A DNA stretch of 64,000 nucleotides from CAVAWX01 sp963614215 (GCA_963614215.1 CAVECB010000003.1:1-64000); one strand, 5' to 3'; shown: positions 7,620-19,514, counted from the stretch's first letter. The notes: generated from the sequence alone by a model not told the origin. A program made the numbers and translations.

Positions 7620-10196
7620 ATGGGACTCAATCTGTCAGACTCGCGAATAAACGAGTTCAATTCATGTGTTGGACACGAATTGATCACGTATCTCGATTTC
7701 CCTTTCGGTTCTTGGTGCTTGTCTTACCCGCAGTTTTTGCTCAAGAATGACGAGCTGACTAATCTGGAGAGTGCATCATTTCCGGATGTTGGGTGCCTCC
7801 CGATGACCGTGCAGGGCACAACAGTTGAAGATATGCGGGAGGAATTTGGCGATATAGTCATAATGAGGGTCAATGACGAACCTCGCCGTAACGACAGGTA
7901 CGATCGTGACTTCGGTGCTGATTCCAGGCAAAAATCTCGGTATCACAGTGTCTACAATCCCACGTACAGAGGGACGCCGGCGGTGGAATTTACCGCGTTT
8001 CGCAGCCATAGGCTGTCTTCGATGATGATGCAAGTCCTTGAGATTCAGGAAAGCGGGGTTGACTTTTCCAAGGCGAACTCTGCCGTTGTTCATATATACG
8101 ACGACCAGTCGATTCCGAGAACCAAGTCGGTTTTGGTTGCTCAGGTTGAATCCGGGGTGAAAAAGTTTTACGGCCCTTTTGGATATGACATTGGGGCTAA
8201 TGATGAGATTAAGCTTTTTGGTTCAGATGCCTATGATTTTCGTATCGCCGCCCTTGATGAGGGGTCGTTCGATTTTTTGATTGATGTTGTGGGCGGCAAC
8301 CATGACATAGTCGCCCAGTTTGTCGACGCCGAAGAGTTCTCCGAAAAGCTTCTAGATTTCAAAGGGGCTTTTGATTGGATTCCAGACCAATATCTTGTCG
8401 ACGTTATCGGGAGGGTTGCAAGATCTTCGAAAAATCTTGACCTATCCAAAAATGAGGTGCGGGCGCTCAAGCGCGATATATCAGAATACAACGACAGATC
8501 CGAGCAGGTGACCCTCACGCCCGAGAGACGCAAGAAGATGGCGTCTTTGGTAAATAACTACGAAGGCTGGCAGGATTTATCCGATGTTGCGAAGAAGGAA
8601 AAAATAGAGAACGTAGATGCAGCGCAACTTGCCGAATTCGTGTTGAACGATGAGAATTTCGGGGAGTTTTATAACAAGGTCATAGATTATGAAGGTTTGA
8701 GAGAGCGTGTAGATCAGGAGAAAGCCGAATACGAGGCTGAGGAAGACGAACTGAAGAGAAAGCTCGAAAGCGTCAGAGCCGAAGTTCAAAAGTATGAATT
8801 CGAAGCAGAGAAAAAGAAGAGCGAGCTTCGAGCAGAAATCGAAGAAGAGTCGGAGGAGAAACGCAAAGAGGCCGAGGAGATCGAAGGGCAAATCAAGAGC
8901 CTTTCAGATGAGCTGCAGCGCTTGGAGAGTGAAAAGGTCAAGCTCGAAGAAGGAAAGGTTCTGATTCAGCACCAAATACATAAAGCGGTAGAAGAAATGT
9001 CCGATGACATCATTGTCTCGAAGAAGATCGTTGAGAATGAGTTGCTGAATCAGATTGTTTCAGCAGTTAGCTCCAAGACGAGGGACGATGCGAAGGGTGG
9101 CGAGATTGTTGACATTCAGCCACTAGCCATCAGGGATGATGAAGCTTCTCTAAGTGATGAACAGGTGATTGAGTTGTTGCGCGCAGGCATAGAAGACGCC
9201 GGCCGTGATTTTGAATTCAATCAAGTTGCAAACATTCTTATATGTCTGACGCAGGGCTATGTCACAACGTTTGCAGGTCTTCCGGGTACGGGGAAGACAT
9301 CTCTTGCCTCTATCCTATCCAGCCTCCTTGGCTTGAGAAACGAAATCAACCCCCGCTTTTCGGAGATTTCTGTTGAGAAGGGATGGACTTCCTATAAAGA
9401 CTTTATCGGTTACTACAATCCGTTCACGAGCAGTTTAGAGCGCTCCGTTGCTTTTGAGGCTTTTGAAATGCTCGATAGGGAATCGAGGGAAACATCTGAG
9501 ATTGCGAAGGTCCCATACATATTCCTCCTTGATGAAGCGAACCTCAGCTCCATGGAACATTATTGGTCCCCGTTCCTGAGGGCTTGCGACTCTTTCCAAA
9601 AGGGTGCATTCTCCGTTCCTCTGGGTGACGGTCGTGCTTTGTTGGTTCCAGAATACGTTCGTTTCATCGCAACGGTCAATTTTGATTACACGACCGAGGA
9701 GCTTTCTCCGAGATTTCTAGATCGAAGCTGGGTTATTACCCTGGATCCTGATAATGACGTATTTGATGATGAAGATAAAGTTTCTGAAAGTGGATCTTTA
9801 GCACCTGCTCCTTTTTCTTATGACAAGTTGAAAAATGTGTTTGGCTTCAAACCTGGTTTGCGCCTAAATAACAGTTTTCGCTCGAAACTAAAGGAGGTTC
9901 TGGATATTTGCAATGAACGTCATTTCCCGGTCAGCCCCCGAAGCCAACGCATGATGAAGAATTACATATGCGTTGCCGACCAAGTGATGAATACTGCTTC
10001 TGCTCAATCGGCGTATTCTCCCGTTGACTTTGCAGTCGCGCAAAAAATCCTTCCCCAGATTTCCGGTACGGAAGATCGCGTCCTTGAACTTCTAGAGCGG
10101 CTTGTTTCGGTAAACGATCTTCCGGAAACGAAAAAACGCGTTGAGCACATGCTTGAAACGGGCAGGGAAAATGGCTACTACCAATACTTCGGGTAA
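7620..10196 (+). CDS. McrB-like AAA+ protein with internal coiled coil
   Basis: 858 residues from an ATG preceded by ACGGAGG. Residues 1-340 form an unrecognised N-terminal region with a beta-rich middle. About 355-460 is a long charged coiled coil (repeats of E/K/R-rich heptads). The AAA+ domain spans about 535-800: Walker A GLPGTGKTS near 553, Walker B IFLLDEAN near 634, then FIATVNFDYTTEELSPRFLD with the asparagine and arginine typical of McrB-type motors (compare TVNxDxTTxxxSxKxLDR). McrB proteins are NTPases that drive a McrC nuclease in type IV restriction. The next gene encodes such a nuclease and overlaps by 26 bases. Codon use is much more AT-rich than flanking genes, suggesting transfer. 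Substrate (modified DNA or RNA) cannot be read from sequence. Confidence 0.8.
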   Translation: MGLNLSDSRINEFNSCVGHELITYLDFPFGSWCLSYPQFLLKNDELTNLESASFPDVGCLPMTVQGTTVEDMREEFGDIVIMRVNDEPRRNDRYDRDFGADSRQKSRYHSVYNPTYRGTPAVEFTAFRSHRLSSMMMQVLEIQESGVDFSKANSAVVHIYDDQSIPRTKSVLVAQVESGVKKFYGPFGYDIGANDEIKLFGSDAYDFRIAALDEGSFDFLIDVVGGNHDIVAQFVDAEEFSEKLLDFKGAFDWIPDQYLVDVIGRVARSSKNLDLSKNEVRALKRDISEYNDRSEQVTLTPERRKKMASLVNNYEGWQDLSDVAKKEKIENVDAAQLAEFVLNDENFGEFYNKVIDYEGLRERVDQEKAEYEAEEDELKRKLESVRAEVQKYEFEAEKKKSELRAEIEEESEEKRKEAEEIEGQIKSLSDELQRLESEKVKLEEGKVLIQHQIHKAVEEMSDDIIVSKKIVENELLNQIVSAVSSKTRDDAKGGEIVDIQPLAIRDDEASLSDEQVIELLRAGIEDAGRDFEFNQVANILICLTQGYVTTFAGLPGTGKTSLASILSSLLGLRNEINPRFSEISVEKGWTSYKDFIGYYNPFTSSLERSVAFEAFEMLDRESRETSEIAKVPYIFLLDEANLSSMEHYWSPFLRACDSFQKGAFSVPLGDGRALLVPEYVRFIATVNFDYTTEELSPRFLDRSWVITLDPDNDVFDDEDKVSESGSLAPAPFSYDKLKNVFGFKPGLRLNNSFRSKLKEVLDICNERHFPVSPRSQRMMKNYICVADQVMNTASAQSAYSPVDFAVAQKILPQISGTEDRVLELLERLVSVNDLPETKKRVEHMLETGRENGYYQYFG

Positions 10197-12147
10197 GGCG
10201 TGCACCCATTTCCGCTTGAAGCTGAAGGATCTTGATTCAAATCAGTCCTTTGATTTGAATCTATATCAGGGCTCGGCTGCAAGGGGAGAACTCAGCATCG
10301 ACGGTTCAGCTATTGTTTACAGCAGCCGTAGGTATTCCGTGGTGCTCTTTGCAAACAAGGAAATCGCTCCGACTCATGGATTTTTCGATATTAATTACGA
10401 AGCAGAGGAGTCGGTTGTTTTCACGCCGAGTAAAGAGACCCTTAACGAGAGTGATGGCGATGAATGGCATTCTTATCAGTTGGTTTTTGATAGAGGCGGA
10501 CCGGATAGAGACGGACCACATCTTTTCCGGGCGGTTTTCGGCTTGGCGAAAATACGATTGGAAATCGAGGGGCAAGATGGCTCTGTTTCACTCGAGACAT
10601 TTGATTTGCCGTGTGCCTGTGATACGGAAGACTACAGACTTGCCGTTTCCGATATGCTTGACGAATTGATAGACACTGAAGATAGACAATGCATCGATTG
10701 GATGTTTTCTCCGGTCAAGTTTGAACAGGAGAAAGCTTCGATGATTGAATCAGCTCTGGTTGAAAACAACTCGAAGAGCTTCAAATCACTTGCCGAGCTC
10801 GCGCGTAAAACGCTTAAGGTGTACAAGCGTCGTCTTGACTATTTCATATTGCATGGCCACTGCAGGACGGTGGGTAAAGAAGCGCTTGTTAACCCGAGTT
10901 CTGTGAAAAAACTTGGAAGGAATGAGTTGGTGTGGCTGGTTCAGAATCCTGGTCAGCTATATGAATCAACCCGCAAGACTGCCTTATGTCGCAGTGGCAG
11001 GTATTACATGGCGAATCGCATTCAAACGCAGCGACATCACAAATCGTACGATAATTTGGAAAACAGGTCATTAGTAGCATTTGCCGATGAAATATGCCAT
11101 ATTCTCGCAAGAGCGATATCTGATGTCGAAAAGCATGTTGCTCAGTTTCAAGAAATCAGGAACAACCTTGAGAAAGTCAATGATAATGCTAATGACGTCT
11201 TATTGCCGACCCTAGTGCTTATTGACATTTACTTGGATAGGGAAAGTCCTATTATTGACGAGGCTAAGAATATTCAAGAGGAATTCCGAGGAATTCGCGA
11301 AAGGCTACGGAAATCACTTCCCGATGTTTCGGAGATTCAATATGTTTTGCCTAGGCGAACTAAGGTGTTTCAAGAGGTTGTTCCTTATGCGGAAATCCAT
11401 GCCGAAATGAGAAAGTGGAACGATTTCGGTCATGTTGACACCGTGCGTGATACTCTTGCGCTGCGTACTTGGCGCATAGATAAACTCTACGAATACTATG
11501 TTTTGTTTAGATTGCTTCAGTTTTTTAGAGACCTCGGGTTTCGTCCTAAGGACGGGGCAGAACAGGTGGAATATTCCCTTGAGGGTGAGGATACCGTGTT
11601 CCACAATGTCGACCAGGTTGCGAATAAATATATGCTGAATCGAGGCAACGAGCAGATCACGTTGTATTACCAGCCAGTTTTCTACGGAGACGAGCGCGAA
11701 GAACACGAAATCAGGCTTCATAGGACCACTTGTGGAAGAAAGCATCCTTACTGGACGCCAGATTATCTGATTGTCCACAGGTGTGATCGCAAGGTCTCCA
11801 ACATTGTGATAGATGCGAAATTCAGACCTTTGAATCACATTCAGTGGTGGGCTGACGCCAGTTTCGACGGGAGCGAAAACGGAAGCGATTCCAAAGGATC
11901 CGCTTTTCTCGATTGCGTCTTGAAATACAAAATGGCGACTTGCGGATCAGGTGGAGCAAGGGTCGATGCGATGTGGATATTGTACGGGCGAAGGGCGAAA
12001 AGTAGGGTATATGCTTATCAATATTCTGAATGGGCAAAAAAGAATTACGACGGGCTGCTTGATGGCATAGCGCCCCTTTCTCCGGAAGTGGACTGCATTG
12101 CAGAGATGATGGAGAAGGTGGGCATTGGAGAACAGTCTGCAGTGTAA
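10171..12147 (+). CDS. DUF2357 PD-(D/E)XK nuclease, McrC-like partner
   Basis: 658 residues, starting MATTNTSGKACTHFRLKLKD inside the end of the McrB-like gene (26-base overlap, AGGGA upstream of the ATG). The N-terminal half matches the pattern of DUF2357 proteins. The C-terminal region has a PD-(D/E)XK core: TPDYLIV with D531, then NIVIDAKFR with D548 and K550, 17 residues apart. Proteins of this type pair with McrB-like motors and are the nuclease half of type IV-like restriction. No methyltransferase is nearby, consistent with a modification-dependent or RNA-directed system rather than classic restriction-modification. AT-rich like its partner. Cleavage specificity unknown. Confidence 0.78.
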   Translation: MATTNTSGKACTHFRLKLKDLDSNQSFDLNLYQGSAARGELSIDGSAIVYSSRRYSVVLFANKEIAPTHGFFDINYEAEESVVFTPSKETLNESDGDEWHSYQLVFDRGGPDRDGPHLFRAVFGLAKIRLEIEGQDGSVSLETFDLPCACDTEDYRLAVSDMLDELIDTEDRQCIDWMFSPVKFEQEKASMIESALVENNSKSFKSLAELARKTLKVYKRRLDYFILHGHCRTVGKEALVNPSSVKKLGRNELVWLVQNPGQLYESTRKTALCRSGRYYMANRIQTQRHHKSYDNLENRSLVAFADEICHILARAISDVEKHVAQFQEIRNNLEKVNDNANDVLLPTLVLIDIYLDRESPIIDEAKNIQEEFRGIRERLRKSLPDVSEIQYVLPRRTKVFQEVVPYAEIHAEMRKWNDFGHVDTVRDTLALRTWRIDKLYEYYVLFRLLQFFRDLGFRPKDGAEQVEYSLEGEDTVFHNVDQVANKYMLNRGNEQITLYYQPVFYGDEREEHEIRLHRTTCGRKHPYWTPDYLIVHRCDRKVSNIVIDAKFRPLNHIQWWADASFDGSENGSDSKGSAFLDCVLKYKMATCGSGGARVDAMWILYGRRAKSRVYAYQYSEWAKKNYDGLLDGIAPLSPEVDCIAEMMEKVGIGEQSAV

Positions 12148-12342
12148 TATTGGGCAAAAACGAACAGTTGCGGAACAGTTGCCGGTGTAGGATTGCGCAT
12201 ATGGAATCAAACCGCAAGAAAACATTCACCGTTACCTAGCTGCGCAGATCAAGAACCTGTAAGGCGCACTGCAGGACGGATGTGATCGACGACGAGCAAA
12301 AGCGAGAAATCCGTGATATCGCCGCTTGAAAAGGGCGGGCGG
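12148..12342. other. Spacer between the nuclease gene and the convergent FN3 gene
   Basis: 195 bases, convergent arrangement. GAACAGT recurs three times near 12130-12182. No terminator hairpin with a T run was seen. Composition returns to GC-rich by about 12240, marking the right edge of the AT-rich island. Confidence 0.4.
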
Positions 12343-13863
12343 CTAGTAGTTTTCCACGCGGAAGATGCGGCAGGTGCGCGACGAGGAGCCGCCGTAGAAG
12401 ACGGCATGAAGTGCGTTGCCCACGAGAAAGCAATCCTCCAGCTCGTCGCCCCGGTCGAGCACGACCTGCGAGAGGAAGTGCCCGTTTGAGGTGAAGCTTT
12501 GGATGATGTTGCCGTACCCGGACCCGCCCGAATACGACAGCAAAATTCTGTCGCCTGCCATCTCCATGCCCTGCGAGGTCTGCACGCTCTTCTCGTCGGT
12601 GGCGATGTAGCGCACCACGCGCAGGTCTGTGTCGGTTTCGATGAAGTCGTGCGCGTGCACCAGCGCGAAGTAGTGCCCGGTCTCGGCCTGCCATGCGATG
12701 GCCTGGATGCCGTCTGCGATGCCCGCCCTCTGCTCGTCGTTGGCGCCCTCCACCGCGTCAGGCACGCTCACTTCGCGCGTCTCGACGAGGGCAAGGGTGT
12801 TCGGGTCGATGTAGCTCACCGCCAGTGGCCGGTCGCCGTCGAGGTGGCAGGCGGCCAGCTGCCCGCGCGCGCCGTCGTAGGCCAGGTCGTTGGCATGGCC
12901 CAGCGCAAGCGGCGCCGACACGCCCGCCACAGTGCCGTCGGCCGCGTTCACCTTTGCAATCTTTGCTTCTGAGGAATTTGCGGCCGAATGCAGGGCGCAG
13001 TAGATGAACTGTCCGTCGCTCGTGCAGCCCTGCGCGATGCTGAAGCCGCCCGCGCTTTCGCCAATCGCGGCCCGCAGCTCCAGCTCGCCGCCGTTTTGTC
13101 GCAGCGGGTCTAGGCGCCCGTGTCGCTCGCCTGCCACGTTGTCCGAATATGTCCACTCCGAGCGCTTCGTCTCCTCGCCGCTTTGCTGCACGGCGCGGAC
13201 CCGCGCGTAGTACTCCGCGCCCATGTCCGCATCCGAAATGCTTTTGGCATCCTCGCCGGCGTTTGCGGTGAAGGACTGCTTGCCCAGCAACAGCGAATTC
13301 GTTGCGTACTCGACCTCGTATCCCGTCGCCCGCGCGACCTTGTCCCAGGAAAGCGAGAGCAGCCCGCCGTCTTTTCCCAGACGCAACCCGGGCGCGGCCA
13401 GATCCGCAATGCGCACGTCCATTGCGTTGGACGCATTCGCGCGCTCAAAGCCGTGCAAGGCCTCGACGCGGTAGCTGTAGACGGCGCCGCTTTGCAGCTC
13501 GGCCGCATCGGCATATGTCAGGCACTGCGCCCCTTCGAGCTCGGCGACCTGCTCCCAAGCGCCGTCGCCTTCCCTGCGCGAGACGCCATACCCCGTCGCG
13601 AAGGCCACCTGCACCCACGACAGGCGCACCTCGCCGCCTTCTTCGGCCGCGCGCGTGAGCTGCGTGGCTCCAAACGAGCGCATTTCAAAGGCGGTGTCGG
13701 CGCATGTGGCGGTGAATCCGGCCAGCGCGCCGGCACCCAGCGAGAGGAAAAAGGCGGGGATGCCCAGCAAAAGCCCCAATAGCACCCCGCGCGAGACGCG
13801 CCAGGCGATGGCGAGGGCAGGGGAGGTGGAGCTGGAACTGAAGCTGGAACCCGCGCGCCGCAT
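12343..13863 (-). CDS. Membrane-anchored protein with FN3-like repeats and a possible beta-propeller
   Basis: 506 residues. One N-terminal membrane segment (GVLLGLLLGIPAFFLSLGAG, about 27-46) anchors an extracellular remainder. Two fibronectin type III-like repeats follow (VRLSWVQVAFATGYGVSRRE and LLSLSWDKVARATGYEVEYA regions, about 78-165 and 165-245). The rest (about 250-506) has repeated FxxA/Y-IDPNT-like strands resembling a beta-propeller or NHL-type sensor. No catalytic motif found. The ATG lies 3 bases after the stop of the antiporter gene, so the two are co-transcribed. Function unknown; a substrate-binding or wall-associated role is conjecture. Confidence 0.7.
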   Translation of the reverse strand: MRRAGSSFSSSSTSPALAIAWRVSRGVLLGLLLGIPAFFLSLGAGALAGFTATCADTAFEMRSFGATQLTRAAEEGGEVRLSWVQVAFATGYGVSRREGDGAWEQVAELEGAQCLTYADAAELQSGAVYSYRVEALHGFERANASNAMDVRIADLAAPGLRLGKDGGLLSLSWDKVARATGYEVEYATNSLLLGKQSFTANAGEDAKSISDADMGAEYYARVRAVQQSGEETKRSEWTYSDNVAGERHGRLDPLRQNGGELELRAAIGESAGGFSIAQGCTSDGQFIYCALHSAANSSEAKIAKVNAADGTVAGVSAPLALGHANDLAYDGARGQLAACHLDGDRPLAVSYIDPNTLALVETREVSVPDAVEGANDEQRAGIADGIQAIAWQAETGHYFALVHAHDFIETDTDLRVVRYIATDEKSVQTSQGMEMAGDRILLSYSGGSGYGNIIQSFTSNGHFLSQVVLDRGDELEDCFLVGNALHAVFYGGSSSRTCRIFRVENY

Positions 13864-13866
13864 GGG

Positions 13867-16029
13867 CTAGTCGTCCAGACCCATCTGCTGCAAGTAGACG
13901 TCGGCGCGCATCTCGCGGGCAAGCGAGCGCGATATGCGGCCCGCGTCGCGCATCTCCTGAATCTGGTCGAGCTCTAGGCGCAGCGCCTCTGCCTGCACGT
14001 CGGCCACGCTCGCCGTCCTCGGCGCGGCCGCCTCGCGTTTTTTCTTCAGCCGCCCGCTTCTCGTGCGCTCGTAGACGCCTGTCGGCATGCCACCCGGCGT
14101 GCCCGTGCCCGCCGCTGTGCCCGCGCCCGCCGTGCCGGCTGCCTGTGCGTCGGTCGGGATGGCCTGTGCCGCGTTAGCTTCCACAAGCCGCGTTTTCAAG
14201 GCCTGCAAAAGCGGCAGGTGCTCGGCCAGAAGGGCACTTGCCGCCTCGGCGCGCTCGCCTTCACCGCTTTCGGCCACCGTCTTTAAGTACTGCACGGCGG
14301 CGCGCTCCACCTCGACCTTGAACTCCAGCACCGTCCTGCGCTTGCGCGGGTGGTCGACGATCTCGTGCTGCACGCGCTTGAACAGGCTCGTCGAGGAGGC
14401 AAGCGGCTGATTTTGCGCGTTGCCGGGCGTGCGGGGGCTTTTGATGCGCTTGCGCATGCGCGCGATGCGCTTCAGGTAGTCGTCGGCGATGCGCGTGTCC
14501 ACGTCGTCGTGGGCGCGTATGTCGCGTATGCGCTCGCGCTGGGCGTCGAGGACCTCGAGACGCATGGCGCGCAGCTGCGAGTTGGGTACGAGCTTGCGGC
14601 GCATGCCGGCGATGCGGCGCTGGTAGGCGCGGACCACCTGGCGCACTGCCTTGCGGTCGGCTTCGTCGGCCTCGTCGTTTAGCGTGCGTATGACCTGCTG
14701 CAACATGCGTATCTGCACCTCGTAGGCCGCCTCGTCGTCTTCTGCGCTCTCCTCTGCCGGCGCAAGTGCCGGCGCGGCAAAGTTGGCCAACAGCAAGGTG
14801 AGGACGATGACCGCCGAGGCGATGAAGAGCAAAAGGTCGCGCTCGGGGAAGGGATCGCCGCTCGCGTAGGTCGCCGGGATGGTGAGCGCAATGGACAAGG
14901 TGACGGCGCCTTTCGGGCCAGACAGCGTGGTAACGAGCGATTCGCGCAGCATCCGTGCAGGTACCACGGGGCGGCCGTCGCGCCGTGCGGCGATGTAGTC
15001 GGTGGCCAGCAGCCAGATGTAGCGCACGCCCACGACCACGAGCGTGACGAGCAGCACCACCCCGACGAGCCAGAAAAAGCCCGTGAGCGAGTTTGCCACA
15101 ATCAAAGGGCCGATGGTCTGCACGAGGGTGATGCCGAGGAAGAGGAAGACGATGCCGTTGAGCGCAAACGAGAGCACCTCCCACAGGCTGCTCGACGCCA
15201 GGTGCACACGCGTCTCGTGCACGGTCTTGCGCACGCCTGCCGGGCGCAGCTTCTGCGGGAAGAAAGTGACGAACAATCCGCAGGCCACGACGCCCAAGAT
15301 GCCGCTTACGCCGATGTGCTCGCAGATGAGGAAGGTGGAAAACGGCAGCAGTATCTCGAAGAGCATGTGGATGGTGGCCGACTCGATGCCCAGGCGGCGC
15401 ATGTTGCGGATGATGATGAGGTAGAGCGCGCCGATGGCGACGCCGACGATGAGGCCGCCCATGAAGTCGATGGCAAAGGTCGCGCCGGCTTTGGCGACGC
15501 TGAAGGTGCCTGTCGTGGCCGCCGCGATGGCGAACTGGAAGGACACGACGCCGGACGCGTCGTTGAGCAGAGCCTCGCCGGACAGCTGGCTTTTTTGGCG
15601 GCGCGAGAGGTTGATGTCGCCGCCGAGTGCCGCCACGGCCACGGCGTCGGTAGGCCCTAGTGCTGCGCCCAGCGCAAATGCGGCGGCCAGCGGGATGGAG
15701 GGGTGCAGCAGGTTTAGGGTGAACCCGACGCATAGGGTGAGAAGGAGTACGAGGCCTATGGCCAGCGAGAGTATGCCTTTCAGGTTTGCCTTCATCGCGG
15801 CGTAGTCGGCGTTTCTGGATTCGTCGAAAAGCAAGGGCGCGATGAAGAGGACGAGGAACAGCTCTGCGTCGATGTCGGTCAGGTTTACGGGAAAAACGGC
15901 GAACAACCCGACGACGACGCCAATGCCCACCTGTACGAGCGGCAGCGACACGCGCGGCAGCACGGAGTCGAGCACCGCCGAGACGATGATCAGGGCAAGG
16001 AGTATGAGAAGTATCTCGAGCAGCTCCAC
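13867..16029 (-). CDS. Na+/H+ antiporter, CPA1/NhaP type, with long cytoplasmic tail
   Basis: 720 residues from a GTG with AGGAGG 7 bases upstream; the in-frame ATG 30 bases earlier has no such site. Residues 1-420 carry about 12 membrane segments with CPA1 marks: GAALGPTDAVAVAALGG near 120 and GEALLNDASGVVSFQFAIA near 150 (ND ion-binding pair). The remaining 300 residues are hydrophilic, rich in Arg/Ala/Glu and probably helical, about twice the usual tail for the family. It exchanges protons for Na+ or K+ at the membrane. A membrane-anchored FN3 protein gene follows directly. Confidence 0.87.
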   Translation of the reverse strand: MELLEILLILLALIIVSAVLDSVLPRVSLPLVQVGIGVVVGLFAVFPVNLTDIDAELFLVLFIAPLLFDESRNADYAAMKANLKGILSLAIGLVLLLTLCVGFTLNLLHPSIPLAAAFALGAALGPTDAVAVAALGGDINLSRRQKSQLSGEALLNDASGVVSFQFAIAAATTGTFSVAKAGATFAIDFMGGLIVGVAIGALYLIIIRNMRRLGIESATIHMLFEILLPFSTFLICEHIGVSGILGVVACGLFVTFFPQKLRPAGVRKTVHETRVHLASSSLWEVLSFALNGIVFLFLGITLVQTIGPLIVANSLTGFFWLVGVVLLVTLVVVGVRYIWLLATDYIAARRDGRPVVPARMLRESLVTTLSGPKGAVTLSIALTIPATYASGDPFPERDLLLFIASAVIVLTLLLANFAAPALAPAEESAEDDEAAYEVQIRMLQQVIRTLNDEADEADRKAVRQVVRAYQRRIAGMRRKLVPNSQLRAMRLEVLDAQRERIRDIRAHDDVDTRIADDYLKRIARMRKRIKSPRTPGNAQNQPLASSTSLFKRVQHEIVDHPRKRRTVLEFKVEVERAAVQYLKTVAESGEGERAEAASALLAEHLPLLQALKTRLVEANAAQAIPTDAQAAGTAGAGTAAGTGTPGGMPTGVYERTRSGRLKKKREAAAPRTASVADVQAEALRLELDQIQEMRDAGRISRSLAREMRADVYLQQMGLDD

Positions 16030-16394
16030 AGGCGCCTCCTGTCGTGGCCGTGTCGTCATGGGCGCCTCGCACGCGTCGCGCAAGGCTTCGCTTCAGGATA
16101 TAAAAGCACATGACGCCGCGTTTGGCACCCCTTTTGCGCGCATCGTTTACCGCGCGAAACGAAAACGGCGCTGCGCGAGGTGCCCGCAACCGCCCGCTTT
16201 TTTACCCCACTTTCGCGCTCGCATGTTCTTTCGATGCCTTCAGGCGATTGCATGTCCGCGCGCAAGCGCCGAGGCGCTACCATATGCGCGTCATGCGCTT
16301 CTTTTCGCGTGCGGGGCTTTTTTTGGCCGTGCGCGTGGGCGGCGCCCCATATGAAACCGGGAGAGCGTGCCGGCAAGTGATAAGGAGAGACAAG
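16030..16394. other. Intergenic region between divergent antiporter and ppdK genes
   Basis: 365 bases that must hold both promoters. I see AT-rich TTTTATATCC on the minus strand near 16097-16106, which could be part of the antiporter promoter. No good sigma-70 pair was found for ppdK. No RNA structure or repeat was recognised. Confidence 0.4.
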
Positions 16395-19095
<2,701 letters not shown>

Positions 19096-19106
<11 letters not shown>

Positions 19107-19203
19107 ACGCTTTCGGGAGCTGCGCGCGCAGTCTTTAGGGGCTAGACGCCTCGAGAGCTGCACGCAGCCTCCAAGGGCTAGTGCCCTGAGAGCTGCACGC
19201 GGC
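19096..19203 (+). repeat. Decaying tandem repeats after ppdK
   Basis: Three imperfect copies of about 36 bp, each running GGGCTAG-ACGC, then GAGAGCTGC, then CGCAG. The first includes the ppdK stop codon region (AAGGGCTAG). The later copies therefore look like duplications of the 3' end with drift. A further pair of GCTGCGGGCTCG motifs follows to about 19250. Confidence 0.5.
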
Positions 19204-19337
19204 GGACTCGCCGCTGCGGGCTCGATGCGGCGGATCCAACGCTGCGGGCTCGGACATACGTTGCGCCGTGGGGGCGCGTGGTCGGAAATGCCGGCTACGT
19301 GCCCTCCTTTTTTGTGGCGCATTGCATCGCGCTCGGA

Positions 19338-19343
19338 TATAAT
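19338..19343 (+). promoter_or_regulatory. Consensus -10 upstream of the structured RNA
   Basis: Perfect TATAAT in GC-rich surroundings. No -35 with standard spacing (TTGTGG at 19312 is 20 bases away). Transcription would start near 19350, about 30 bases before the first stem of the RNA candidate. Confidence 0.45.
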
Positions 19344-19349
19344 TCCCGC

Positions 19350-19512
19350 AAAGATGTAATGGTTCTCATCGATAGTGCGCAGGCCTTCCCATGTGGGGAA
19401 GGGGTCGCGCACGATGCATTGCGGAGGGTGCGCGTGTCCAGACAAGCGAGCAGGCGGAGATTCCGCCGATGAAGGCCTGCTCTGGAGGGCTTCCTTCGGG
19501 AAGCCCTCTTTT
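19350..19512 (+). ncRNA. Structured RNA candidate with terminator (riboswitch-like leader or sRNA)
   Basis: About 163 nt between a TATAAT and a strong terminator. Pairings seen: a 10-bp perfect long-range stem GCAGGCCTTC (19379-19388) with GAAGGCCTGC (about 19467-19476); inside it CGCGCAC/GTGCGCG and GGCGG-AGATT-CCGCC hairpins, making a three-way junction. Two alternatives compete: CCTTCCC-ATGT-GGGGAAGG, and GAGCAGGC pairing with GCCTGCTC. Switching between exclusive pairings next to a terminator is what a riboswitch or attenuator does. I could not match it to T-box, SAM, cobalamin, glycine, TPP, SRP or 6S RNA. The DUF4143 gene starts about 100 bases after the terminator. Confidence 0.45.
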
Positions 19513-19514
19513 TT
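19480..19514 (+). terminator. Strong Rho-independent terminator
   Basis: GAGGGCTTCC, loop TTCG, GGAAGCCCTC, then TTTTTT: a perfect 10-bp stem with an extra-stable UUCG tetraloop. It ends the structured RNA candidate and insulates the DUF4143 gene. Confidence 0.88.

Noticed and set aside
19350..19512. SRP RNA, 6S RNA, T-box or known riboswitch
   Set aside because: The conserved SRP core (GGAAGGAAGCAGCC-like), the T-box AGGGTGG motif and other class hallmarks are absent.
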